DNA of 64,000 bases from Betaproteobacteria bacterium LSUCC0117. GTDB taxonomy: Bacteria; Pseudomonadota; Gammaproteobacteria; Burkholderiales; Burkholderiaceae_C. Positions 35,856 to 44,263 of this stretch are shown here, in pieces. The DNA is taken from positions 276,001 to 340,000 of the forward strand of contig JAUJFZ010000001.1 in NCBI GenBank assembly GCA_030441535.1, read 5' to 3'. The number at the start of each line of letters is the position of its first letter. Position 1 is the first letter of the stretch. A model generated the notes under the pieces. That model saw only the letters and a program-made list of their open reading frames with translations. It ran no database searches and was not told the origin of the DNA. A program made the position numbers and the translations under genes.

Positions 35856-37055
35856 TCAAGGCTGTGTGGGGTGCAAGAGATTGATGACCAGAGGCTTCAA
35901 GAGGTCAACTACGGTTTGAGCCTGTTCAACTGTCAAGATGAGGGGAGGGACCATACGAATGACACTGTCGGCTGTCACACTGATCAGAAGACCGGCCTCT
36001 GCCGCTTGGCCAACCAAGGCGCCGCAGGGCTGATTCAGCTCAACGCCGACCATCAAGCCGCGTCCACGAATTGAGACCACACCGGTTTCCGCTTTGAAAG
36101 CCTCTTTCAGGGCGTTCACAAAGTAGTCGCCAACGGTACTGGCATTGGTCAGCAAATCCTCGGACTCCATGATGGCCAGGGTCTCTAAACCGGCGCGCAT
36201 GGCAAGTGGGTTACCGCCAAAGGTACTGCCGTGGTTACCGGGTTGCAGAAGGTTGGCAGCTTTGGGGCCGGCGACAATCGCGCCAATCGGGACCCCTGAG
36301 CCGAGGCCTTTTGCCAAGGGCATGACATCGGGCGTGATACCCGCCCACTGGTGCGCGAACCATTTGCCAGTTCGACCAATGCCGCATTGGACCTCGTCAA
36401 TCATGAGTAGCCAATCTCGTTCGTCGCACAAAGCCCGAACGTCTCGCATGTAGGCGTCATCTAGCGGGTTCACACCGCCTTCGCCTTGGATCGCTTCAAA
36501 GAACACAGCGACCACGTCGTCACGGTTTGCGGTGGCGGTTTTGATTGCATCGATGTCGTTGATAGGGACACGAATGAAGTCATCCACCAACGGGCCAAAA
36601 CCTGCCTGAATTTTGCTGTTGCCTGTGGCACTCAGTGTCGCGATGCTGCGGCCGTGAAAGGCGCGTTCGTACACCACCACCTTGGGATGCGTAATGCCTT
36701 TGTCGTGACCGAATTTACGCGCCATTTTGAGGGCGCCCTCGTTCGCCTCAAGGCCACTGTTGCAGAAGAATACGTTGGTCATCCCAGAGAGATCTACCAG
36801 CTTGGCAGCCAGTCGTTCTTGGTCGGGTATGTGATAGTAGTTGGACGTGTGAATTAATTTGGCGACTTGATCTTGCAGCGCGGTGACCAGCTTGGGGTGT
36901 GCGTGGCCCAGTGTGTTGACTGCGATGCCGCCGAGTGCATCCAGATAACGTTTGCCATCGGTATCCCATACATGGCAACCCGCTCCGTGCGACAGGGCAA
37001 TCGGTAGACGGCCATAGGTGTTCATCACATGGGGTGATGTGGCGGGGGTTGTCAT
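35856..37055 (-). CDS. argD: Acetylornithine aminotransferase
   Basis: 399 residues, class III PLP aminotransferase. ATG 37055 has a GGAG site; a longer frame is open but atypical. The PLP-binding lysine is in MPLAKGLGSGVPIGA, and LLMIDEVQCGIGRTGKWFA is the pyridine-ring segment. It converts N-acetylglutamate semialdehyde to acetylornithine, and may also serve lysine synthesis as in other proteobacteria. argD-argF form an operon, divergent from DUF3579. Confidence 0.95.
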   Translation of the reverse strand: MTTPATSPHVMNTYGRLPIALSHGAGCHVWDTDGKRYLDALGGIAVNTLGHAHPKLVTALQDQVAKLIHTSNYYHIPDQERLAAKLVDLSGMTNVFFCNSGLEANEGALKMARKFGHDKGITHPKVVVYERAFHGRSIATLSATGNSKIQAGFGPLVDDFIRVPINDIDAIKTATANRDDVVAVFFEAIQGEGGVNPLDDAYMRDVRALCDERDWLLMIDEVQCGIGRTGKWFAHQWAGITPDVMPLAKGLGSGVPIGAIVAGPKAANLLQPGNHGSTFGGNPLAMRAGLETLAIMESEDLLTNASTVGDYFVNALKEAFKAETGVVSIRGRGLMVGVELNQPCGALVGQAAEAGLLISVTADSVIRMVPPLILTVEQAQTVVDLLKPLVINLLHPTQP

Positions 37056-37150
37056 GGGCAGTCTCCGAAAAAGCAATCAGTAACAATCAAATGAACCGTA
37101 GATTCTACTGTCGCGTGGTCTGGATGGGCGCGACGTTCGGGTATTGCTAA

Positions 37151-37170
37151 GTCTTATATAAGATATAATT
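37151..37170 (+). promoter_or_regulatory. DUF3579 promoter with the gntR/mdh palindrome
   Basis: GTCTTATATAAGATATAATT is identical to the element at 28792-28811: palindrome TCTTATATAAGA (37152-37163) directly followed by TATAAT (37164-37169). Transcription would start near 37176, about 98 bases before the DUF3579 gene. The palindrome is 96 bases upstream of argD on the other strand and could affect it too. Confidence 0.65.
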
Positions 37171-37220
37171 GTGCGCTGCTTGGTGCGTTCGGTTTAAGCC
37201 TGAATTTGCGCCACAGCGCG

Positions 37221-37245
37221 GCTGTTTCATCACCCCTGAAACGGC
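37221..37245 (+). other. Hairpin in the DUF3579 leader
   Basis: A 9-base stem GCTGTTTCA/TGAAACGGC (one G-T pair) with a 7-base loop lies 28 bases before the ATG. Its left arm can instead pair with CAGC at 37213-37216, and that CAGC is also part of a GCGC/GCGC stem. No T-run follows. Mutually exclusive structures are possible; function unknown. Confidence 0.4.
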
Positions 37246-37273
37246 ACCCGTGTAGTCCTCAACCAGGCCCAAT

Positions 37274-37600
37274 ATGGCGCAATTCAAACCCTCTGACACT
37301 GCGAAAGAAGTCTTCATACAAGGCATCACATCGCAAGGCAAGGTGTTTCGGCCGAGCGACTGGGCGGAGCGCTTGGCGGGCGTCATGAGCTCGTTCCGCC
37401 CTGGCGGTGCGGCACCCGGGGATCACATCAGCTATTCCCCGTGGTGTGTGCCGACCAGTATCGGCGGTATCAAATGCGTGGTGGTGCAGACGGCGTTGCG
37501 TGACGCGGAGCCGATGGCGTGGGACTTTGTCATTAACTTCGGGGTGGATAACGACATGGTCATCACCGAGGCCTGCTCCTTGCCTGACTCATCCAAATAA
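37274..37600 (+). CDS. DUF3579 domain protein
   Basis: 108 residues, matching a conserved betaproteobacterial protein of unknown function (DUF3579), with typical segments GKVFRPSDWAERLAGVMSSF and SPWCVPTSIGGIKCVVV. No enzyme motif, signal peptide or membrane span is seen. It is usually next to argD-argF, as here, but divergently transcribed. It has its own promoter carrying the palindrome shared with gntR/mdh, and ends at a strong terminator. Confidence 0.8.
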   Translation: MAQFKPSDTAKEVFIQGITSQGKVFRPSDWAERLAGVMSSFRPGGAAPGDHISYSPWCVPTSIGGIKCVVVQTALRDAEPMAWDFVINFGVDNDMVITEACSLPDSSK

Positions 37601-37617
37601 GCGCGTTGACCGCCATG

Positions 37618-37646
37618 AAAAAAGCCGCTGTTGAAGCGGCTTTTTT
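37618..37646. terminator. Bidirectional terminator between DUF3579 and rpsT
   Basis: Stem AAAAAAGCCGC/GCGGCTTTTTT around loop TGTTGAA, with T6 on both strands. It ends DUF3579 from the left and rpsT from the right. The 37647-37738 gap has a further small ACTGTT/AACAGT stem but no gene. Confidence 0.9.
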
Positions 37647-37738
37647 GTTGATTGGGTTTCGCTGGCAGCGCACCCGATTCAAACGGCGGAGGGCTTTATA
37701 GCCACTCCGTGCGAACTGTTTTTAACAGTGTGCCGCGA

Positions 37739-38035
37739 TTAAGCGGCGGTTGCCAAGGCTTTAACCTTAGCAGACAAGCGGCTCTTATCGCGAGCTGCTT
37801 TGTTTTTGTGGAAGATGCCCTTGTCTGCAATGCTGTCAACGACGGCTTGCATCTTGGCGAACAATTCCACGGCTTTGTCTTTGTCGCCAGCGCCAACCGC
37901 TTTTTCGACGTTCTTGACAACGGTACGGTATTTTGAACGCAGTGACGTGTGTGCAGCGTTCAGTTTGATGTTTTGACGTGCGCGTTTACGACCTGAGGCC
38001 AGGCGCGGGTTCTTTTTCTTAGCTTTGGTTGCCAT
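37739..38035 (-). CDS. rpsT: 30S ribosomal protein S20
   Basis: 98 residues from ATG 38035, preceded by AGGAAA. The very basic N-terminus KAKKKNPRLASGRKRARQN and the helical AARDKSRLSAKVKAL C-terminus are characteristic. It binds 16S rRNA early in small-subunit assembly. The promoter is at 38081-38110 and the terminator at 37618-37646, so it is a single-gene unit. Confidence 0.97.
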   Translation of the reverse strand: MATKAKKKNPRLASGRKRARQNIKLNAAHTSLRSKYRTVVKNVEKAVGAGDKDKAVELFAKMQAVVDSIADKGIFHKNKAARDKSRLSAKVKALATAA

Positions 38036-38080
38036 TTCAAATATTTCCTGTGGTTTGCAGATGTTGCCAGCGAACCTGAC

Positions 38081-38110
38081 ATTATAGCGGGTCGAAATGC
38101 CCTTCTTCAA
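38081..38110 (-). promoter_or_regulatory. rpsT promoter
   Basis: On the minus strand TTGAAG (38105-38110), an 18-base spacer and a perfect TATAAT (38081-38086). It lies about 45 bases upstream of rpsT. Confidence 0.8.
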
Positions 38111-38178
38111 GAGGGAAACCAACCTAAAAACAACGACGAGCCCGCTGTTACGGACGACCTAATCGGTAAACTGCGGGG

Positions 38179-39795
38179 GTGAACTTATTCAAAGCAGCCT
38201 CGCTCGTCTCACTCATGACGCTGGCCTCGCGGATCACCGGCTTGGTGCGCGAGTTGCTGGTGGCAGCTTTTTTTGGCGCCAGTGCGACCACTGATGCCTT
38301 TAATGTTGCATTCCGCCTTCCCAACCTGCTTCGCCGTTTATTTGCTGAAGGCGCCTTCAGCCAGGCATTTGTGCCAGTCTTGGCGGCCACCCGCGAGACA
38401 GACGGTCTTGCCGCAACGCACCGGCTAGTCAGCCACATTGCCACGGTATTGGTTTGGGTTCTGTTGGTGACTTGTGTGGTGGGTGTTTTGGCCGCACCCG
38501 GGCTGGTCTGGTTGATCGCCAGTGGCTTGCAACAGACGGATGGCGGCTACGACACGGCCGTGTTACTCACTCGGTGGATGTTCCCTTATATCGGTTTCAT
38601 GTCGTTGGTGGCAATGGCGGCCGGCGTTTTGAATACATGGAAGCGTTTTTTGGTACCAGCCGCAACCCCTGTCCTTTTGAATGTGGCGATGATCATTGCC
38701 GCTGCTGTTGGCGCGCCCTGGTTAGCCCGCCTGGGTATTGAGCCGATTTACGCCTTGGCCGCCGGCGTGATGGTAGGGGGCGCGTTACAGCTGGGTATTC
38801 AAATTCCGGCTTTGCGTCGTATTGGGGTCTTCCCAAAAATTGGTATCCGGCCTAGCGCTATCAAAGAGGCTTGGAATGACGCCGGTACGCGACGTATCTT
38901 GAGCCTCATGGCACCGGCGTTGTTGGGCGTCAGCGTGGCGCAAATTTCACTGTTGATCAATACCCAAATCGCCTCCTATCTGCAACCGGGGAGCGTCAGT
39001 TGGTTGACCTACGCCGATCGCCTGATGGAGTTTCCCACGGCGTTGCTTGGGGTGGCGCTCGGTGTGGTGTTGTTACCGCAACTCGCCAGTGCCAAAGCGC
39101 AGGGCGATTTAGATGCCTACAGTGCCCTTCTGAATTGGGGGCTGCGGTTGGTGGTCGTCCTAACCGTGCCATGCGCATTGGCTTTGTTGATCATTCCCGA
39201 GCCCTTGGTCGCTGCGCTCTACAACTACGGTCGCTTCACAGCAGGTGACGTGCAGCAAACCAGTCTCGCTTTGGCGGGTTATGGGGTCGGTTTGGTGGGT
39301 TTGGTCGCCATCAAAATTCTGGCGCCCGGCTATTACGCCAACCAAGACACGAAAACCCCCGTGAAGATTGCCATCGTCGTGTTAGTCATCACGCAGGCTT
39401 TGAATGCGGTCTTTGTGCCGTACTTTGCCCATGCGGGTTTGGCGCTGGCCATTGGGTTGGGCGCATTGATCAACGCCGCATGGCTTTGGATTGGGTTACG
39501 CCGCCGGCAGGTGCTGAGGCACGGTGCCGGGTGGTCAGGGTTGTTGGTCCGGGTGACTGTGGCTGCCAGTGCCATGGGCGCTTGGTTGTATTGGGGTGCG
39601 CAGGCCTTCGCTTGGCACGGCGATGGTGTGTCTTGGGTGGGGCGTTTAGGGGCTTTGGGGCTGGTTTGTATTGTGGGCGGTATCATTTATCTAGGGGCAT
39701 TGGCGTTGATGGGGTTTCCACTGCGCCAGTTGATGCAACGGCGTGCTGTCGTGTCGGCCCTGGATAACATCACCGAGCCCAAAAAGGAGTCTTAA
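38179..39795 (+). CDS. murJ: Lipid II flippase MurJ
   Basis: 538 residues, about 13-14 hydrophobic spans. The N-terminus (SLVSLMTLASRITGLVRELL, then ATTDAFNVAFRLPNLLRRLF) carries the conserved arginines and acidic residue of the MOP-family flippase; GRFTAGD is the conserved loop later on. It moves lipid II across the inner membrane for peptidoglycan synthesis. GTG 38179 is the start that matches the family. rpsT-murJ adjacency is conserved. Confidence 0.95.
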   Translation: MNLFKAASLVSLMTLASRITGLVRELLVAAFFGASATTDAFNVAFRLPNLLRRLFAEGAFSQAFVPVLAATRETDGLAATHRLVSHIATVLVWVLLVTCVVGVLAAPGLVWLIASGLQQTDGGYDTAVLLTRWMFPYIGFMSLVAMAAGVLNTWKRFLVPAATPVLLNVAMIIAAAVGAPWLARLGIEPIYALAAGVMVGGALQLGIQIPALRRIGVFPKIGIRPSAIKEAWNDAGTRRILSLMAPALLGVSVAQISLLINTQIASYLQPGSVSWLTYADRLMEFPTALLGVALGVVLLPQLASAKAQGDLDAYSALLNWGLRLVVVLTVPCALALLIIPEPLVAALYNYGRFTAGDVQQTSLALAGYGVGLVGLVAIKILAPGYYANQDTKTPVKIAIVVLVITQALNAVFVPYFAHAGLALAIGLGALINAAWLWIGLRRRQVLRHGAGWSGLLVRVTVAASAMGAWLYWGAQAFAWHGDGVSWVGRLGALGLVCIVGGIIYLGALALMGFPLRQLMQRRAVVSALDNITEPKKES

Positions 39796-39796
39796 C

Positions 39797-40633
39797 GTGT
39801 GGTCCCCAACGCCATCGTCGACCTTAGAGTACTTTGCCATGTTGGTGGCAGACCCTACTGATCTCCCGCTCTTGGAGGCAGCGGCCAGCCTTGCGCTTGA
39901 TGAGTACCCAGACCTTTCTATCCAAATGGTCCCCAACGCGGTGGACCAACTGGTTGGGCGTCTGCACCGCCGACTGCCTGCCGATGCGGCACCGATCGCT
40001 CGCGTCAGGGCGCTGAATCATTTTTTCTACAACGATCTGGGTTTCCGTGGCAATTTAAACAACTACTACGACCCTGATAACAGCTACGTCCACTTGGTGC
40101 TCTCTACGCGCATGGGAATCCCGATTTCGCTGGCCGTGTTGTGGCTGGAGTTGGCGCACAGTTTGGACCTTAATGCAGGAGGGGTGTCATTCCCCGGACA
40201 TTTCTTGTGCAAAGTGAGTCTGTCAGAAGGACAAGTGATCCTTGATCCGTTTAGCGGTGAGACGTTGGGGCGTGAGGCGGTATCTGAGCGCTTACAGCCT
40301 TTCAAACGGGCGCACGGCCTGCCGGAAGATGACGAAGCGCCGTTGGATCTATTTTTACAACCCGCGACCGCATCTGAAATTTTGCATCGGATGCTACTGA
40401 ACCTGCGTGAAATCCATCGCTCACACGACGACGCGCAACGGGAGTTAGCGGTCCATGAGCGGTTGGTGATCTTATCGCCTGAGGCGTGGGAGCTTCGCCG
40501 CGATCGCGGTCTATGCGCGGCACGCCTTGGCGACAAACGCACAGCCGTACGGGACCTGGAGGTGTATCTCCACCATGTGCAAGATGCACCTGATCGTGCG
40601 CAAGTCAGCGCCGCGCTGAGCCAGTTGATTTAG
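39797..40633 (+). CDS. SirB1 family protein (transglutaminase-like plus TPR)
   Basis: 278 residues from GTG 39797, with AAGGAG at 39784-39789; a longer upstream frame overlaps murJ and lacks similarity. The N-terminal half has the SirB1/transglutaminase-like segment NNYYDPDNSYVHLVLSTRMG, ISLAVLWLELAHSL and FPGHFLCKV; the C-terminal half has a TPR-like repeat (ELAVHERLVILSPEAWELRR, LCAARLGDKRTAVRDLEVYL). Function is not established. It follows murJ and its stop overlaps the convergent purM stop by four bases. Confidence 0.85.
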   Translation: MWSPTPSSTLEYFAMLVADPTDLPLLEAAASLALDEYPDLSIQMVPNAVDQLVGRLHRRLPADAAPIARVRALNHFFYNDLGFRGNLNNYYDPDNSYVHLVLSTRMGIPISLAVLWLELAHSLDLNAGGVSFPGHFLCKVSLSEGQVILDPFSGETLGREAVSERLQPFKRAHGLPEDDEAPLDLFLQPATASEILHRMLLNLREIHRSHDDAQRELAVHERLVILSPEAWELRRDRGLCAARLGDKRTAVRDLEVYLHHVQDAPDRAQVSAALSQLI

Positions 40634-41664
40634 AGGTTCACCACCACCGGGGTTGCCCGATTGGTCTCGATCACTTCACCAATGCGGTAAGCCTGTTCGC
40701 CGAGCGCATTAAAAGCATCTTGGACCGCTCCTGCGGCGTCAGCCGGCACAATCACCACCATGCCGATGCCATTATTGAAGGTGCGATTCATCTCAACTTC
40801 GTCGATGCCCGCCGTGCGCTGCAGCCACGCGAAAAGCTCGGTTTGTGGCCAAGCGGATCGCTGCAAGTCAACCCCCAGACCAGTCGGTAAGACGCGGGGA
40901 ATGTTCTCTGTCAAGCCACCACCAGTGATGTGTGCGAGGGCCTTGATGGGCTGGGTCTTGAGCGCAGCCAACACCGGTTTGACATAGAGACGTGTTGGCG
41001 CCATCAGAGCGGTTTTGAACGCCTGTCCGTCAAGTGTGGTGGGGCACTGGTCGCCGGCCCGCTCGATACATTTGCGTACCAGCGAAAAGCCGTTGGAGTG
41101 GACGCCGTTCGACGCCAGGCCAATCACGACGTCGCCCGCGCAAACCGCATCGCCAGTGAGAATTTTTGATTTCTCGACAACGCCGACGGCAAAGCCCGCT
41201 AAGTCGTACTCGCCGTCGGGGTACATGCCAGGCATTTCGGCCGTTTCACCGCCAATCAGTGCGCACCCGCTCGCCTCACACCCAGCGGCGATACCCTTGA
41301 TAACCGCTGCGGCCGTGTCGACATCCAATTTGCCGCAGGCGAAGTAATCCAAGAAGAAAAGTGGCTCGGCGCCCTGAACCAAGATGTCATTGACGCTCAT
41401 GCCTACCAGGTCAATGCCCACGGTGTCGTGCATCTGCCATTCGAAGGCCAGTTTTAATTTCGTACCAACGCCATCTGTGCCACTGACCAGCACCGGTTCG
41501 CTGTAATTTTTGGGCACTTCAAACAGGGCCCCGAAGCCACCAATACCGGCCATGACCCCCGCGCGCAGCGTCTTTTTGGCAAAGGGTTTGATCCGTTCAA
41601 CCAGCGCATCCCCCGCCTCAATATCGACGCCGGCTGACTTGTAGGTTAAGGGTGTTTGGCTCAT
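40630..41664 (-). CDS. purM: Phosphoribosylformylglycinamidine cyclo-ligase
   Basis: 344 residues from ATG 41664; the open frame upstream does not match the family. Motifs: YKSAGVDIEAGDALVERIK at the start, GTDGVGTKLKLAFE, GGETAEMPGMY, and HITGGGLTENIPRVLP. It forms aminoimidazole ribotide in purine synthesis. Divergent from the AI-2E permease gene, a common arrangement in Burkholderiales. Confidence 0.97.
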   Translation of the reverse strand: MSQTPLTYKSAGVDIEAGDALVERIKPFAKKTLRAGVMAGIGGFGALFEVPKNYSEPVLVSGTDGVGTKLKLAFEWQMHDTVGIDLVGMSVNDILVQGAEPLFFLDYFACGKLDVDTAAAVIKGIAAGCEASGCALIGGETAEMPGMYPDGEYDLAGFAVGVVEKSKILTGDAVCAGDVVIGLASNGVHSNGFSLVRKCIERAGDQCPTTLDGQAFKTALMAPTRLYVKPVLAALKTQPIKALAHITGGGLTENIPRVLPTGLGVDLQRSAWPQTELFAWLQRTAGIDEVEMNRTFNNGIGMVVIVPADAAGAVQDAFNALGEQAYRIGEVIETNRATPVVVNL

Positions 41665-41779
41665 GGTGGTGCAGGAGTTTGGGCCGCTGTCGCGGCGTCT
41701 ATAGAATCGGGGCATTACTGCCTCGCAGCGCTTGCCTAATTTGAGCACGCTATTGTATGAGGCTGTGGAGTCCAACTGT

Positions 41780-42862
41780 ATGCAGATTCAACCCAAGCTC
41801 AACCAAGCGCTGATCGTTGTTGCCGTGCTGGCGGTCGTCGGCTGGTTGCTATTCAGCTTGGCGCCGGTGCTGGCCCCTTTCATTTTGGCGGGCCTGCTGG
41901 CGTACGCGCTGTCGCCCCTGGTTGACACAATGGCGCGTTGGCGTGTGCCGCGCTGGTTGGCAGCAGCCTTGGCCATCGCGATGGTCATGCTCGTTCTGCT
42001 GGCTTTGTTGCTGTTGGTGGTGCCGGTTGTGACCAAGCAAATCCCGCTCATCCGAGACCAAGTGCCGGCGCTGCTAGTGCAGCTCAACGCGTGGACGCAA
42101 CCGCTACTCACTCGCTGGGGCCTGAATTTACAGATTGATGTAGCCCAAATCCGTCAAACCCTCTATCAAGTCCTGAGTACCCATGACACCGATGTGCTGA
42201 GGGCGTTGCTCAACTCGCTGCGTATGGGGGGTAACTCCTTCGTTGCCATATTGGGCAATGGCATCTTGATGCCCATCGTGGCTTTTTACCTGCTACTTGA
42301 CTATCCCCGTGTGGTCCGTCGCGCCTATGCGATGGTTCCACGCCGTTGGTTGGGGGTGACCACCGCATTTTTTGCTGATGTCAATGACGTCTTGGGTCAT
42401 TACCTGCGCGGCCAGCTGTTGGTCATGGTTGCGCTGATCGTTTTTTATGTCACTGGGCTGGCGATGGTTGGGCTTGACTTGGCATTCCCAATTGGCTTTT
42501 TTACGGGATTTTTTGTCTTCGTCCCTTACCTGGGGTTTGGCCTTGGTTTAGTCATTGGTTTGTTGGCCGCCGCCCTTGAATTTCAGTCCGCCTGGGGTGT
42601 GTTGTCCGTGTTGGCGGTCTTCATGGTGGGGCAGGTCATTGAGGGCTTTTGGCTCACGCCCAAACTCTTGGGTGAGCGGATTGGTCTCTCGCCCATCGCC
42701 GTGATTTTTGCATTGATGGCGTTCGCACAACTGTTTGGCTTTGTCGGCGTCCTGATGGCGTTGCCTGCATCGGCGGTGTTGGTGGTGGCGGTACGCCGGT
42801 TACGGGTGGTTTACCAAAACAGTGGTTTCTATTTGACGTCAGGGGATGATCGTCAGCCATGA
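41780..42862 (+). CDS. AI-2E family transporter / PerM-like permease
   Basis: 360 residues from ATG 41780 with GTGGAG upstream. About eight membrane spans in the family's pattern: an N-terminal pair (ALIVVAVLAVVGWLLFSLAP; FILAGLLAYALSPLVD), a third before the long central soluble part, and a C-terminal cluster including FFTGFFVFVPYLGFGLGLVIG. Family members export small molecules or ions; substrate not predictable. It overlaps hda by four bases (ATGA). Confidence 0.88.
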   Translation: MQIQPKLNQALIVVAVLAVVGWLLFSLAPVLAPFILAGLLAYALSPLVDTMARWRVPRWLAAALAIAMVMLVLLALLLLVVPVVTKQIPLIRDQVPALLVQLNAWTQPLLTRWGLNLQIDVAQIRQTLYQVLSTHDTDVLRALLNSLRMGGNSFVAILGNGILMPIVAFYLLLDYPRVVRRAYAMVPRRWLGVTTAFFADVNDVLGHYLRGQLLVMVALIVFYVTGLAMVGLDLAFPIGFFTGFFVFVPYLGFGLGLVIGLLAAALEFQSAWGVLSVLAVFMVGQVIEGFWLTPKLLGERIGLSPIAVIFALMAFAQLFGFVGVLMALPASAVLVVAVRRLRVVYQNSGFYLTSGDDRQP

Positions 42863-43545
42863 AGCAGTTGGCGCTTGATATCGGCCTTGCGCCGCAACCC
42901 AGCTTGTCGAATTTCGAGTCCCATGGCAACGAGGCGGTGCTGAAGCACTTGTCTCTGTGGACGCGGGATGAGAAACCCAATCCAGTGCCCACGTACCTAT
43001 GGGGTGATCCAGGCAGCGGGAAAACGCATTTGCTCAACGGTGTGCGTTTAGTTGCCCGGGAGCATGGCTTGCGTGTGTCGTGGTTTGATGCCCAGCGCTT
43101 CGATGAGCCCGACTTTGACGACCGTGCCGATGTCATCATTTTGGATGACTGTCACCTTTACACGGCTACTCAGCAGGCGGTTGCATTCAATTGGTTTGTT
43201 AACGCGTTGAATCCTGCGGATGGTCGCACCCGAGGGGTTTTTTCCGCGGGTCACGCCCCACCGGCGGACTTGAAGCTCAGAGATGATCTGCGGAGCCGGT
43301 TGGGGTGGGGACATGTGTTCCAATTGCACGCATTGGATGAAAATCAGCGGCGCGCTGTTTTGCGACGAGCCGCCGATGAACGCGGTGTGCTGTTGAGCGA
43401 TGAAGTCATTGATTTCATGCTGCGGCGTTTCTCGCGTGACCTCAGCAGCCTGATGCTGCTGCTGGCGCACTTAGATCAATACGCCCTGCGCACCCAGCGC
43501 AGCGTGACGGTGCCATTGATCAAAGCCATGCTCGAGGACGAGTAA
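42859..43545 (+). CDS. hda: DnaA regulatory inactivator Hda
   Basis: 228 residues. The N-terminus MKQLALDIGL resembles the beta-clamp binding peptide of Hda. AAA+ motifs: Walker A WGDPGSGKTHLL, Walker B VIILDDCHLY, and the arginine-bearing LRDDLRSRLGWG. With the clamp it stimulates ATP hydrolysis by DnaA after initiation. Start ATG overlaps the permease stop. The lepA upstream region in this window has a DnaA box. Confidence 0.93.
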   Translation: MKQLALDIGLAPQPSLSNFESHGNEAVLKHLSLWTRDEKPNPVPTYLWGDPGSGKTHLLNGVRLVAREHGLRVSWFDAQRFDEPDFDDRADVIILDDCHLYTATQQAVAFNWFVNALNPADGRTRGVFSAGHAPPADLKLRDDLRSRLGWGHVFQLHALDENQRRAVLRRAADERGVLLSDEVIDFMLRRFSRDLSSLMLLLAHLDQYALRTQRSVTVPLIKAMLEDE

Positions 43546-43579
43546 GTCCGCGCCTGCATATCGAAACGAAAGCTTATAT

Positions 43580-44263
43580 ATGTTGAATTTGGCGTTGTTT
43601 GATCTTGATCACACGCTGTTGCCTTTGGATTCTGACCATGCATGGGGCCAGTTCACGGTTCAAATTGGTTGGCGTGATCCCGTGGTGTTCGCGCAAGCCA
43701 ACGCCGAGTTTTACGACCAGTACAAGGCGGGTACCTTGGATATCAAGGCCTACGTGCGTTTCGCCACGCAAGCCTTGCGAGACCTGAGTGGTGATGCCGC
43801 TGCGGTGGGTGCGGCGGCGCACACGCAATTCATGGAGACCGTGATCAAGCCTGCTGTGCGCCCTCAAGCGACCGCATTAATTGAAAAGCATCGCGCCGCA
43901 GGCGACACCCTGATCTTGGTCACGGCGACGAACGCATTCGTGACCGCGCCGATTGCCAAGTTGCTGGACATTCCAAACCTGATTGCGGTTGATCTGGTGC
44001 TGGATGAACGTGGGATTCCGACGGGTGAAATCGCCGGCATACCGTCATTCCGGGAAGGTAAAGTCACGCGCGTCAACCAGTGGTTGGCTGCGCAGGGTCT
44101 GCAGTTGGATACGGTCGGGCGCAGCACGTTCTATACCGACTCTATCAACGATCTACCGTTGATGACTGCGGTGACCCATCCGGTAGCGACTAACCCCGAC
44201 GATAATTTACGCGCGGTTGCGCAGGCCCGGAGTTGGCCGATTTTGGACTTATTTAATGATTAA
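43580..44263 (+). CDS. HAD-IB family phosphatase
   Basis: 227 residues. HAD motif I FDLDHTLLPLDSD, motif II LILVTATNAF, motif III around FREGKVTRV, and motif IV TDSINDLPLM. Resembles phosphoserine-phosphatase-like HAD-IB enzymes; the substrate is uncertain. It lies between hda and pcnB, its end overlapping the pcnB start by eight bases. Confidence 0.88.
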   Translation: MLNLALFDLDHTLLPLDSDHAWGQFTVQIGWRDPVVFAQANAEFYDQYKAGTLDIKAYVRFATQALRDLSGDAAAVGAAAHTQFMETVIKPAVRPQATALIEKHRAAGDTLILVTATNAFVTAPIAKLLDIPNLIAVDLVLDERGIPTGEIAGIPSFREGKVTRVNQWLAAQGLQLDTVGRSTFYTDSINDLPLMTAVTHPVATNPDDNLRAVAQARSWPILDLFND

